Part shown: positions 48,339 to 54,616 of the stretch, piece by piece
Layout of the letters: each line of letters opens with the position of its first letter
Numbering within the stretch: position 1 is the first letter of the stretch
From: a virus
Length of the DNA stretch: 60,616 bases
Strand: one strand, 5' to 3'
Virus record (IMG/VR): IMGVR_UViG_3300025771_003532
Coordinates: 1-60,616 of that record
Program-made: the position numbers and the translations under genes
Notes under the pieces: generated by a model
Databases searched by the model: none
The model's input: only the letters and a program-made list of their open reading frames with translations
Told to the model about the DNA's origin: nothing

Positions 48339-48402
48339 CACTGCCGTTGCCTTCTTTGTTTTGTTGGCAGCATCTATTGAAAAAATTTCTGAGACTTACT
48401 AA
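48316..48402 (+). CDS. 28-residue single-span membrane peptide
   Basis: ATG 48316 follows a good Shine-Dalgarno GAGG (48305-48308) by 7 bases and encodes [20 protein letters not shown] then IEKISETY, one membrane helix. Its TAA overlaps the petF ATG by one base (TAATG), a coupling arrangement. It resembles the small photosystem subunits in size and layout but matches none I know. It could be read only from the hli transcript, because the petF promoter lies over its start. Confidence 0.5.
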   Translation: MVSFLFTITAVAFFVLLAASIEKISETY

Positions 48403-48695
48403 TGGCTTTTAATATTACTCTTCGTACACCTGATGGCACCGAAAGTGTTATTCAATGTGAAGATGATCAGTACATCCTTGATGCTGCAGAAGATCAAGGA
48501 GTTGATATGAATTACTCTTGTCGTGCTGGTGCTTGCTCTTCCTGTGCAGGTAAACTTGTCAGTGGCACAGTAGATCAAGGAGACCAATCCTTTTTGGATG
48601 ATGATCAAATTGAACAAGGATTTGTTCTGACTTGCGTCTCTTATCCTACTAGTGATTGTGTTATTCTAACCGAACAAGAAGAAGAACTTTTCTGA
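48402..48695 (+). CDS. petF: plant-type [2Fe-2S] ferredoxin
   Basis: A 97-residue protein, the standard length for photosynthetic ferredoxin. The cluster ligands are C40, C45, C48 ([14 protein letters not shown]) and C78 ([12 protein letters not shown]). The acidic surface and EQEEELF end are typical. It takes electrons from photosystem I and can feed HO1 and PcyA, both encoded in this window, as well as host FNR. No obvious Shine-Dalgarno lies just before ATG 48402, which fits coupling to the small ORF upstream. Confidence 0.97.
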   Translation: MAFNITLRTPDGTESVIQCEDDQYILDAAEDQGVDMNYSCRAGACSSCAGKLVSGTVDQGDQSFLDDDQIEQGFVLTCVSYPTSDCVILTEQEEELF

Positions 48696-48722
48696 ATATA
48701 AATTTTTTAATATAAACAAATT

Positions 48723-49247
48723 ATGACCCGAGTACCTGAAGTAACCTTCCACACCCGTGTCCGCGATGAAAGTATTGGTGGACCTAACCCTTACCGTTGG
48801 CAAGATGTCACAACCAACGATCTGTTTGCTGGTAAGCGTGTAGTTGTATTCTCACTCCCTGGTGCATTTACTCCTACTTGCTCTACCTACCAACTGCCTG
48901 GGTATGATGAGAACCATGAGGAGTTCCAAGCACTCGGCATTGATGAAGTTTATTGTATTTCTGTAAATGATTCCTTTGTTATGAACGCTTGGTTCAAACA
49001 GCAAGGAGTTCAGAATGTCAAGCCCATCCCTGATGGTAGCGGCGAGTTTACTTCTTCTATGGGTATGCTTGTCGATAAATCGAACCTAGGTTTTGGAAGT
49101 CGCTCTTGGCGATATGCTATGATTGTCAACGATGGTGAGATTGAAATTATGTTTGAAGAACCAGGGAAAATCGGAAATTGTCCGATTGACCCTTATGAAA
49201 TGAGCAATCCTGATACTGTACTTACTTGGTTGAAGCAAAATGCCTAA
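48723..49247 (+). CDS. peroxiredoxin, type II/Prx5-like
   Basis: A 174-residue protein with PGAFTPTCSTYQLPGY and peroxidatic C53, the Prx5-type active site, followed by GIDEVYCISVNDSFVMNAW. A possible second redox residue is C192-like GNCPIDPYE near the C-terminus. It reduces hydrogen or organic peroxides, with thiol or ferredoxin-linked reductants from the host. Placed after petF and before the second hli, it fits protection against oxidative stress in infected cells. The weak late-like TATAAAT at 48697 is only 20 bases upstream. Confidence 0.9.
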   Translation: MTRVPEVTFHTRVRDESIGGPNPYRWQDVTTNDLFAGKRVVVFSLPGAFTPTCSTYQLPGYDENHEEFQALGIDEVYCISVNDSFVMNAWFKQQGVQNVKPIPDGSGEFTSSMGMLVDKSNLGFGSRSWRYAMIVNDGEIEIMFEEPGKIGNCPIDPYEMSNPDTVLTWLKQNA

Positions 49248-49410
49248 TCCAAATGCACTTTATGAGGACATGTCACGTTTAAATGCTCTATATGAAGAAC
49301 TTTGTTGGGATCATGAGGATGAACTAGTATTCACTCATGATGGTAGTAAAGTAATCATAGCAAACAAAACTAAAAATCCACACACTCAATTTACCTCTGG
49401 AGGAAAATAA
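49240..49410 (+). CDS. 56-residue conserved-type small protein (hypothetical)
   Basis: ATG 49240 overlaps the peroxiredoxin stop by 8 bases and encodes MPNPNALYEDMSRLNALYEEL, then CWDHEDELVFTHDGSKVIIA and a polar end. It is helical then beta-rich and acidic. The in-frame run to TAA 49408-49410, the overlap upstream and the one-base gap to the hli gene downstream support it as real. Family and function unknown. Confidence 0.65.
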   Translation: MPNPNALYEDMSRLNALYEELCWDHEDELVFTHDGSKVIIANKTKNPHTQFTSGGK

Positions 49411-49411
49411 A

Positions 49412-49531
49412 ATGAAATTTGGATTTACACCTGAAGCAGAAATTCTTAATGCCCGTTTTGCAATGATTGGATTCATTGCTGGAGTTGGGTCTTATCTTAC
49501 AACAGGACAATTGATTCCAGGCATTTGGTAA
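49412..49531 (+). CDS. hli: short high-light-inducible protein
   Basis: A 39-residue product, MKFGFTPEAEILNARFAMIG then FIAGVGSYLTTGQLIPGIW. It holds the Hlip core E-x-LNxRxAMIGF (E10, N13, R15) with one helix and the usual GQLIPG tail, but almost no N-terminal extension. A Shine-Dalgarno GGAGG (49399-49403) precedes ATG by 8 bases. It is a second Hlip, probably pairing as a dimer to bind chlorophyll. A terminator follows directly. Confidence 0.9.
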   Translation: MKFGFTPEAEILNARFAMIGFIAGVGSYLTTGQLIPGIW

Positions 49532-49555
49532 GTAATACTTATAGGTGACTGGAGA

Positions 49556-49581
49556 AGAGGGGTTGACTACCCCTCTTTTTT
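49556..49581 (+). terminator. rho-independent terminator after hli
   Basis: AGAGGGG (49556-49562) and CCCCTCT (49570-49576) around a 7-base loop, with T at 49576-49581. The loop starts TTGACT, a candidate -35 for the next unit. Confidence 0.9.
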
Positions 49582-49591
49582 GTGGTAAAGT
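49563..49591 (+). promoter_or_regulatory. possible weak promoter within the terminator
   Basis: TTGACT (49563-49568), a 17-base spacer and TAAAGT (49586-49591, 4 of 6). Weak by itself; reported because the same layout recurs at 48041-48075. Confidence 0.35.
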
Positions 49592-49646
49592 TAGTTCGCC
49601 TAAATAAGTCAACCAAAGAGTCGTACCCACTTTTGTGGTGATACGA

Positions 49647-50294
49647 ATGTCGAGTTCTATTAATTTAATGTTTCGTAAATTTTTTGCACTTCCTGTAATA
49701 GGAATTATTTCCTCTGCATGTGCTTCTGCTTATCCTAATATAAGCGAAATCAAAAATCCTCCTGCACTTATTATTGAACCAGGAGTTGGAATTGTTAATC
49801 CAGATAAAGTTTTGGAAATTGCAGTAGAAAAAAAATCCTGGAAGTGTCCAGAATGTAACGATAATGAGAAATATGTCCTTGAAAAACTTCAAGAGAAAAC
49901 AAGAATCTCAGATCGTAATGCATTGGCAACGATCATGGGAAACATTAAATCAGAAAGTAACTTCATTCCCGATATTTGTGAGGGAGGTGCTAGAGTTCCT
50001 TACGATCGTTGCTATAGCGGTGGTTACGGACTCATTCAGTGGACCTCTACGAACCGTTATCTGGGGTTAGGTAAGTTCTCTAAGAAGTATGGTTATGATC
50101 CTTCCTCGCTTGAGGGTCAGACAGCATACATGATCAACGAATATACTTTCCAGAAGTATCTGCCTGAGTTTGAAGGAACTGGTAGAACAGTCAGTCAGTA
50201 TATGGTTGGTGCTTACTACTGGTTGGGTTGGGGTATCAAAGGATATCGTCAACAATATGCTTATGATTACACTAAAAAATTGATATGGTCATGA
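49647..50294 (+). CDS. exported tail-lysozyme-like cell-wall hydrolase
   Basis: The frame opens at GTG 49635; ATG 49647 is taken. The N-terminus has a hydrophobic stretch FFALPVIGIISSACASAYP that looks like a signal peptide or membrane anchor (the SAC could be a lipoprotein site). Residues about 85-200 have ALATIMGNIKSESNFIPDICEGG, GGYGLIQWTSTNRYLGL and LEGQTAYMINEY, the 'phage tail lysozyme' family pattern (E in the ESNF helix is the likely acid, YGLIQWT the glycine-tyrosine motif). The likely reaction is cleavage of the peptidoglycan backbone. It is the best lysis candidate in the window. A hairpin (TCGTA 49621-49625 with TACGA 49642-49646) abuts the ATG and could control its translation. 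Confidence 0.7.
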   Translation: MSSSINLMFRKFFALPVIGIISSACASAYPNISEIKNPPALIIEPGVGIVNPDKVLEIAVEKKSWKCPECNDNEKYVLEKLQEKTRISDRNALATIMGNIKSESNFIPDICEGGARVPYDRCYSGGYGLIQWTSTNRYLGLGKFSKKYGYDPSSLEGQTAYMINEYTFQKYLPEFEGTGRTVSQYMVGAYYWLGWGIKGYRQQYAYDYTKKLIWS

Positions 50295-50515
50295 CACAAC
50301 TAGACTGGAGATATAGTGAAGAAAAACTAGAGCTGAGAGAACTTATCATCTCATCTCTTCTTCAAGAGTTTGGGGGTCAATTAAATGAGAATAAAGAACC
50401 TAAATACTCTAACAGATCCATTTATGAATGTGCTCATGATTGGGTCTCTCAAGGTAATAGTTCTACCTTAGGACTTTTCAAATACTATAAGGAAAATTAT
50501 GCAAAGTCTAATTAA
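50291..50515 (+). CDS. small soluble protein (hypothetical)
   Basis: ATG 50291 gives ATGA overlap with the preceding stop and yields about 74 residues: MTQLDWRYSEEKLELRELII...; an alternative ATG 50285 adds two residues. It is helical and charged with an aromatic C-terminus (HDWVSQGNSSTLGLFKYYKENYAKSN). It overlaps the next ORF by 17 bases. No motif is recognised. It lies between the lysozyme-like gene and small membrane proteins. Confidence 0.6.
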   Translation: MTQLDWRYSEEKLELRELIISSLLQEFGGQLNENKEPKYSNRSIYECAHDWVSQGNSSTLGLFKYYKENYAKSN

Positions 50516-50750
50516 CACAATTGCTTTGTTATCTGGTTTGGTATCGCTTAGTGTAGTTGGTAGTAGTTTTTATTTGTATCTTAATAAAGATACTCTTATT
50601 GAAGACGCAAGGGCAAAAGTAACTACTGAGGTTGCAACCGCTGTTAGAGAGGCACTGCCTGCCCTTGTAGAGTCTTTAACTCCAGATATACCAGATACTA
50701 CTGGACCTGATATTCCTATTACTACTGGACCTGATATTCCAAACCTATGA
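50499..50750 (+). CDS. small single-span membrane protein with PDIP repeats
   Basis: An 83-residue protein with AAGGA 6 bases before ATG 50499. MQSLINTIALLSGLVSLSVVGSSFYLYL is one membrane helix. A helical stretch (IEDARAKVTTEVATAVREALPALVESL) and three PDIP units (TPDIPDTTGPDIPITTGPDIPNL) follow. It could be an inner-membrane lysis or anchor protein, such as an i-spanin- or holin-like one, but no family match is claimed. It is coupled by ATGA to the next gene. Confidence 0.6.
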   Translation: MQSLINTIALLSGLVSLSVVGSSFYLYLNKDTLIEDARAKVTTEVATAVREALPALVESLTPDIPDTTGPDIPITTGPDIPNL

Positions 50751-51415
50751 AAAAATTTTTATTTTCCCTTATGGGAATGGCACTTATATCTTCTCCTGCA
50801 TTTGCGGGTCAAGAAAAACTAATTAAAGAATTCTATAGTATGGACTCTATGGGTTGTATGTTGCTTCGAGAATGCACCAAAGATGTCCAACAAGTCTTCA
50901 GTATCAATGATATTGCTAATGCTCATCCCAATAGTGATTACGATTTTGTTGCTGATGAGTTCAACAATATGCTCGTTTCCCTTAGTCAGGTCGGAGTTAA
51001 CGTGTTTCTAGCAGACGAAAAATATTTTCCTGTTGGGCATCGTGGGGTTTATCATACAGTTGGCAATAACTTTTTTCTGAATAAGACATACATGCGTCTT
51101 CCTGGTGTTCTCATGACTGTTATGCGTCATGAAGGATGGCACGCTGCTCAAGATTGTATGGCAGGCACTATTAAAAATAGTATGATTGCCATCATCAAAC
51201 CAGAGGAAGATGTTCCTAAGATCTGGCGTGAGATCACAGAAAAGACTTATCCTAAGTTTGCTGTGCCCTGGGAAGCAGAAGCAATGTGGGCAGGTAAGAC
51301 TGAAGGTATGACTGCTAAGGCATTGAAGTCTTGTGCTACTGGTACAATGTGGTCTGATTACAAACCAACACCACTGACTGAGAAGTGGTTACGTGAGGAA
51401 GGATTTATTAAATAA
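50747..51415 (+). CDS. exported HExxH metallopeptidase-like protein
   Basis: A 222-residue protein with signal peptide MKKFLFSLMGMALISSPAFA. The mature domain has VMRHEGWHAAQDCMAG with HEGWH (an HExxH zinc motif, near residues 129-133) and a later WEAEAMWAG whose Glu could be the third ligand. The family is unknown to me, but the motif and export signal support a periplasmic zinc peptidase or a related metal-binding protein. It could act on the envelope during lysis, or serve superinfection exclusion. A palindrome and late box follow. Confidence 0.6.
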   Translation: MKKFLFSLMGMALISSPAFAGQEKLIKEFYSMDSMGCMLLRECTKDVQQVFSINDIANAHPNSDYDFVADEFNNMLVSLSQVGVNVFLADEKYFPVGHRGVYHTVGNNFFLNKTYMRLPGVLMTVMRHEGWHAAQDCMAGTIKNSMIAIIKPEEDVPKIWREITEKTYPKFAVPWEAEAMWAGKTEGMTAKALKSCATGTMWSDYKPTPLTEKWLREEGFIK

Positions 51416-51434
51416 TTCTTAACTTAAACTTCTT

Positions 51435-51442
51435 AATAAATA
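51435..51442 (+). promoter_or_regulatory. late promoter-like box
   Basis: AATAAATA upstream of the gene at 51554 (about 112 bases away). Confidence 0.4.
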
Positions 51443-51449
51443 TTTTCAT

Positions 51450-51471
51450 GTCCAAAAAAATTTTTTTGGAC
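51450..51471. repeat. perfect 22-base palindrome, possible bidirectional terminator
   Basis: GTCC-A7-T7-GGAC is fully self-complementary. It lies 35 bases after the metallopeptidase stop, and the inner A/T runs would allow termination from either side. No loop bases exist, so the real hairpin would open a few central pairs. Confidence 0.45.
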
Positions 51472-51553
51472 TAGAAACCCAAGAAAAATTATCTTGAGAT
51501 TAAAATTTTTATTATGTTAAAAATAATTTTTTGTTGGAATCTTAAAAAGTAGT

Positions 51554-51748
51554 ATGACTAAGCTAACAAGAGAAGTTTTAATTAAAACCATCGTTGCTGA
51601 TGAAATGAGATTATGTGATGGTTTTGAATATACAAAACATCTTAAAAGTTTATATCACAAATGGGAACATGAATCTAGTGAAGTACTCTGTACTAAATAT
51701 AATCAACTGAACTCTACAAATATATCAGTTGATTCTCTTATTCCATAA
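51554..51748 (+). CDS. small soluble protein (hypothetical)
   Basis: A 64-residue protein, MTKLTREVLIKTIVADEMRL, mostly helical with CDGFEYTKHLKSLYHKWEHESSEV then a polar end. No family is recognised. It follows a 138-base AT-rich spacer containing the palindrome and late box, and lies 5 bases before the next gene. It is typical of short host-takeover or accessory genes of T4-like phages. Confidence 0.5.
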   Translation: MTKLTREVLIKTIVADEMRLCDGFEYTKHLKSLYHKWEHESSEVLCTKYNQLNSTNISVDSLIP

Positions 51749-51753
51749 ATAAT

Positions 51754-52092
51754 ATGAAGTCAATCATAAGATCAATGCTTCCCAAGAAAAAGAAAGATGA
51801 GCATGATGATCATGAATTTAATTGGCATGAAGAAGGAATATCCAGTTTAGTTAGACTAATTGTATTGGGTTGGACGGGTGCAATATTAACTCTTAATTAT
51901 GTTTCTATTCCTGGAATTCCTCAACAAAAAATTGATCCAACTTTTATTGCCAGCGTTTTTACTGGGACTTTAGCTACTTTTGGAGTGACTCCATCCAAAT
52001 CTAGTGGTGGCAATGGTAATGGCAATGGTAATGGTAATAATACTACTAATGTAGTTGCTAAAAAAGAAGAGAAAGATTCTTCTAAAGGATAA
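51754..52092 (+). CDS. membrane protein with Gly-Asn tail (hypothetical)
   Basis: A 112-residue protein. The N-terminus is basic-acidic (PKKKKDEHDDHEF). Two hydrophobic segments follow, LVRLIVLGWTGAILTLNYV (about residues 33-51) and FIASVFTGTLATFGV (about 64-78). A GGNGNGNGNGNN linker and charged tail end it. The two-segment layout, with a short loop between and a charged C-terminus, is holin-like, but holins are not identifiable from sequence alone. It overlaps the next ORF by one base (TAATG). Confidence 0.6.
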   Translation: MKSIIRSMLPKKKKDEHDDHEFNWHEEGISSLVRLIVLGWTGAILTLNYVSIPGIPQQKIDPTFIASVFTGTLATFGVTPSKSSGGNGNGNGNGNNTTNVVAKKEEKDSSKG

Positions 52093-52283
52093 TGGAAGTC
52101 GATATTAATTCTCCAGTTTGGAGTGTCATAATTCTTCTTTGTTGTGGACTTGCTTTTACACTATATTGTGTTGTCTATATATTAAGAATGGCATATATGG
52201 AGATGCAAGATGGGAGCAATGACACCACCAAGCAGGAAGAGTTGCTACAACTTCCGAGTAGTGGAGATCAACAGAGTGGTTGA
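52092..52283 (+). CDS. small single-span membrane protein
   Basis: A 63-residue protein with one helix, VWSVIILLCCGLAFTLYCVVYIL (about residues 9-31, Cys-rich), and a polar C-terminal half. It starts inside the preceding stop (TAATG) and its last 74 bases overlap the nuclease gene in another frame. Such overlapping small membrane genes are common in phage lysis sets, but the role is unknown. Confidence 0.55.
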   Translation: MEVDINSPVWSVIILLCCGLAFTLYCVVYILRMAYMEMQDGSNDTTKQEELLQLPSSGDQQSG

Positions 52284-52668
52284 TGGTGACACTATTGATG
52301 TTACTATTGACCTAGGATTTGACTTGTACAAAAAAGAACGTGTAAGAGTTGCTGGAGTTGACACTCCAGAGAAACGCACTAGAGATGAAGAAGAAAAGGC
52401 ACTTGGTTATGACGCTACTAACTGGCTCAAAGAGAAACTGGAAGGTGCTGTGGCTGGTGACGATGACCTTGTTATTAGGACTGAACTTGTTGGTGGCGTC
52501 GGCAAGTATGGTCGTCTTTTGGGCTGGTTATACATTGGGGACTCAGAATTGTCCCTCAACGAACAAATGATTACTGAAGGATATGCTTGGGCATATGACG
52601 GTGGAACAAAGCAAAAGAACTTTGAAGAACTAAGAGAAATTCGTCGTACTCATGGCACCCTTATTTAA
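52210..52668 (+). CDS. staphylococcal-nuclease-family endonuclease (thermonuclease-like)
   Basis: A 152-residue protein with INRVVDGDTIDVTIDLGF (D25, D27), ERVRVAGVDTPEKRT (R46, D51, E54, the equivalents of SNase R35, D40 and E43) and KYGRLLGWLY with the likely second catalytic Arg. All catalytic features are intact, in contrast with the protein at 45648. It cleaves DNA and RNA with Ca2+. There is no signal peptide, so it would act in the cytoplasm or after lysis. It overlaps the preceding membrane gene by 74 bases; the alternative starts at M4 would reduce the overlap by 9. Confidence 0.9.
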   Translation: MGAMTPPSRKSCYNFRVVEINRVVDGDTIDVTIDLGFDLYKKERVRVAGVDTPEKRTRDEEEKALGYDATNWLKEKLEGAVAGDDDLVIRTELVGGVGKYGRLLGWLYIGDSELSLNEQMITEGYAWAYDGGTKQKNFEELREIRRTHGTLI

Positions 52669-52688
52669 TAAAAAGTAACTATTATTAA

Positions 52689-52735
52689 TTCTTATATTAT
52701 TTTTTTGGTAAATAATATAAGAATATTATTTTTTT
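52689..52735 (+). terminator. AT-rich rho-independent terminator
   Basis: A perfect 14-base stem, TTCTTATATTATTT (52689-52702) with AAATAATATAAGAA (52710-52723), loop TTTTGGT, then TATTATTTTTTT ending near 52735. It closes the nuclease transcript. Confidence 0.7.
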
Positions 52736-52739
52736 AACC

Positions 52740-52871
52740 ATGGCAGTTGGCGCTTATAAGAAAAAAGAAACCAAAAGAAATCCAGAGAAGACATTTTTTC
52801 TCTACGTGATCTTCTATCATTTTTTTGGTGCTATTGGTAATATTTTTAAAGGAGTATTTCACCACGACTAA
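52740..52871 (+). CDS. 43-residue basic membrane peptide
   Basis: MAVGAYKKKETKRNPEKTFF then LYVIFYHFFGAIGNIFKGVFHHD. A basic start and one aromatic hydrophobic stretch end in HHD. The ORF begins just after the terminator and its TAA overlaps ATG 52871 (TAATG). The one-base coupling to a real gene supports it, but there is no Shine-Dalgarno before ATG 52740. Confidence 0.5.
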   Translation: MAVGAYKKKETKRNPEKTFFLYVIFYHFFGAIGNIFKGVFHHD

Positions 52872-53560
52872 TGCCAAACATTCCAGAGATTAAAACTCGG
52901 AAGCTTGATATACCAGAAGTTTCTACTTGGATATTTGAACCATCACAATCTTTACCACCAATAGTTCCAGTAACTACTAACATTGGATTGCCAATAGTTG
53001 ATATTCCTGGATGTGTGGAAGCTCATAGTAGCAAAAGTAAATCTAAGACTATTCAGTCAGATGACCCAAATGGTGTTCTGACTTATTGTGATGCTGGTGT
53101 TCCTTCATTCAATCCAATAGAGTTTACTCCAGAGGAAGTGATACCAACACGTCCTGCTAAACTTCCTCCATATAAAAAACCAGAGAAACCAAATCCTCCA
53201 CAGCAGGTTTCTCTTCCAAAAATACCAGAAGTAAACACAGTAAATTGTTTACCCGATGAGACTTATAATGTTCAGTTAAGGAAATGTGAGAAGAACATTA
53301 TAGAAGTTCCTTCCGAACCTGATATACCTTGGCATAAAGAATACTTACCAGAACCAGGAATCGTGATTCAAACATCAGTCATTGCCGCCACTGCTGCTGG
53401 TGCGGCGATATTCGCAAAACCCATTGCAGATATAGTCCTAAAAGCAGTTAAACCAATAGTTAAAAAATTGGTTAATAAGATTGCCAAGATGCGTGGTAAG
53501 AAAGAAGTAGTTAAGTCAGTCTTCGAAAGAAGAATGGAACAAAAGCATCTTAGGGGTTGA
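52871..53560 (+). CDS. proline-rich single-span membrane protein (hypothetical)
   Basis: A 229-residue protein with PEIKTRKLDIPEVSTW at the start and a Pro-rich 110-residue region (PTRPAKLPPYKKPEKPNPPQQ). A membrane segment VIAATAAGAAIFAKPIADIVLKAV lies near residues 169-192, and the tail is basic and coiled (VKKLVNKIAKMRGKKEVVKSVFERRMEQK). It has PDIP and PEPGI phrases like the smaller 50499 protein. It is probably a virion or envelope-spanning protein. Its 3' end overlaps the converging minus-strand gene by 11 bases and no terminator separates them. Confidence 0.6.
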   Translation: MPNIPEIKTRKLDIPEVSTWIFEPSQSLPPIVPVTTNIGLPIVDIPGCVEAHSSKSKSKTIQSDDPNGVLTYCDAGVPSFNPIEFTPEEVIPTRPAKLPPYKKPEKPNPPQQVSLPKIPEVNTVNCLPDETYNVQLRKCEKNIIEVPSEPDIPWHKEYLPEPGIVIQTSVIAATAAGAAIFAKPIADIVLKAVKPIVKKLVNKIAKMRGKKEVVKSVFERRMEQKHLRG

Positions 53561-54212
53561 TTTTATGTATGTGTGGATGTTCGTGCTTAGGAACTGTAGT
53601 TACGTTCTGAACCACAACATCTGCACAGACTTTATAGTAAGGACTCTTAGGGTGGAAAGTAATACCCTGCTTCATTAATTCCCCACAGTTTTTAAGTCTT
53701 GCAATCTCAAAATCTAATCTCTTATTAGCAGTGAGTTGCTTCATCATTTCTATGTTAGCAGCAGCTGCTTCTTTACATTGTGCCTGAAGTTTTTTATCTA
53801 ATGGTTCAGACCAAGTAATAGAGAATCCAACTCCAAGGTTGTAATTATCTTTTTGTCCTGTTCTGATAGGAACACGATACAACACATCACCAGGATTATC
53901 TGGTGCTCCATCTTCATCAAAGTCTCTCATATCATATACATTATCATTATAATAAGGTTCCCAAGGTTTCTGAGCAGAGATGCTTCCAGTTACGTAAGGG
54001 GTGAAATTTCTAGTGGGACCTTGGCATTGGATTCCATTCCCGTATGTGTTGGTGATGTAAGGTCCTTGTAATACTTGTATCGCTTGATTTGTAACAGAAC
54101 CACTACTATTAGCAACAGGAGCAGCGGTGGCGCTAACACCACCAACAGTTTCAGCCAAAGCTTTATGTGGCGATAGTGTTCCAAGAAGGATGACTCCTAT
54201 TATTGACTGAAT
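53550..54212 (-). CDS. exported protein, third of a reverse-strand set; start codon unclear
   Basis: The convincing part begins at a signal peptide, SIIGVILLGTLSPHKALAET, followed by VGGVSATAAPVANSSGSVTNQ, PYITNTYGNGIQCQGPT, a conserved-looking VPIRTGQKDNYNLGVGFSITW, and a helical CKEAAAANIEMMKQLTANKRLDFEIARLKNCGELMKQG. No ATG, GTG or TTG lies in frame near the signal peptide. The next in-frame ATG (54365) would put 50 unlikely residues in front and run over the neighbouring gene. I therefore start at ATT 54212 as the nearest rare start. It is probably periplasmic or outer-membrane and about 220 residues. It overlaps the convergent 52871 gene by 11 bases. Function unknown. Confidence 0.6.
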   Translation of the reverse strand: MQSIIGVILLGTLSPHKALAETVGGVSATAAPVANSSGSVTNQAIQVLQGPYITNTYGNGIQCQGPTRNFTPYVTGSISAQKPWEPYYNDNVYDMRDFDEDGAPDNPGDVLYRVPIRTGQKDNYNLGVGFSITWSEPLDKKLQAQCKEAAAANIEMMKQLTANKRLDFEIARLKNCGELMKQGITFHPKSPYYKVCADVVVQNVTTVPKHEHPHIHKINP

Positions 54213-54616
54213 ATGGAAGTTGTATCTGTAATTGATTCTACTTCTGTGACTCTTTGAATTATTGTTTGATTGCTTAAACCAGGACCACGGTAAGTTTCTG
54301 CAAACTGAAATGCTGCTCCTGGAGTTGTTTGTGTGAAGTTTACTTTGGTTCCTATGCCTGTCCATGTAGAATTCACTCCGTCTATGGTTGATGTAGAAGT
54401 AGATGTAGTTGGTGACAACGCACCGTTTGCAGTGATACCAGTCCCAGATACGGAATATTGATACCCAGTGTTATAGTCCATCGAATTGATGGTCTCTGTT
54501 ATTTTTGACCTTGTTTCTGTGTGGCTCGTCATACTTCCTTGACTAAAGTTAGGAACCACAGGCACTGCATAAGCAGGAGACCCAAGCAGTGCCAGAATAA
54601 CAAATATCCTTTTCAT
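54200..54616 (-). CDS. exported beta-rich protein, second of the reverse-strand set
   Basis: A 138-residue protein with signal peptide MKRIFVILALLGSPAYA. The mature part is Ser/Thr/Gly-rich (TETINSMDYNTGYQYSVSG, TSTSTSTIDGVNSTWTGIG, AAFQFAETYRG) and ends VTEVESITDTTSIFSQ. It shares phrases with the protein upstream on this strand (YSVSG..I..NG/TT.G.L, F.FAE), so the two are probably diverged paralogues. ATG 54616 overlaps the preceding stop by one base (TAATG), meaning it is translated from the same transcript. Function unknown. Confidence 0.7.
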   Translation of the reverse strand: MKRIFVILALLGSPAYAVPVVPNFSQGSMTSHTETRSKITETINSMDYNTGYQYSVSGTGITANGALSPTTSTSTSTIDGVNSTWTGIGTKVNFTQTTPGAAFQFAETYRGPGLSNQTIIQRVTEVESITDTTSIFSQ

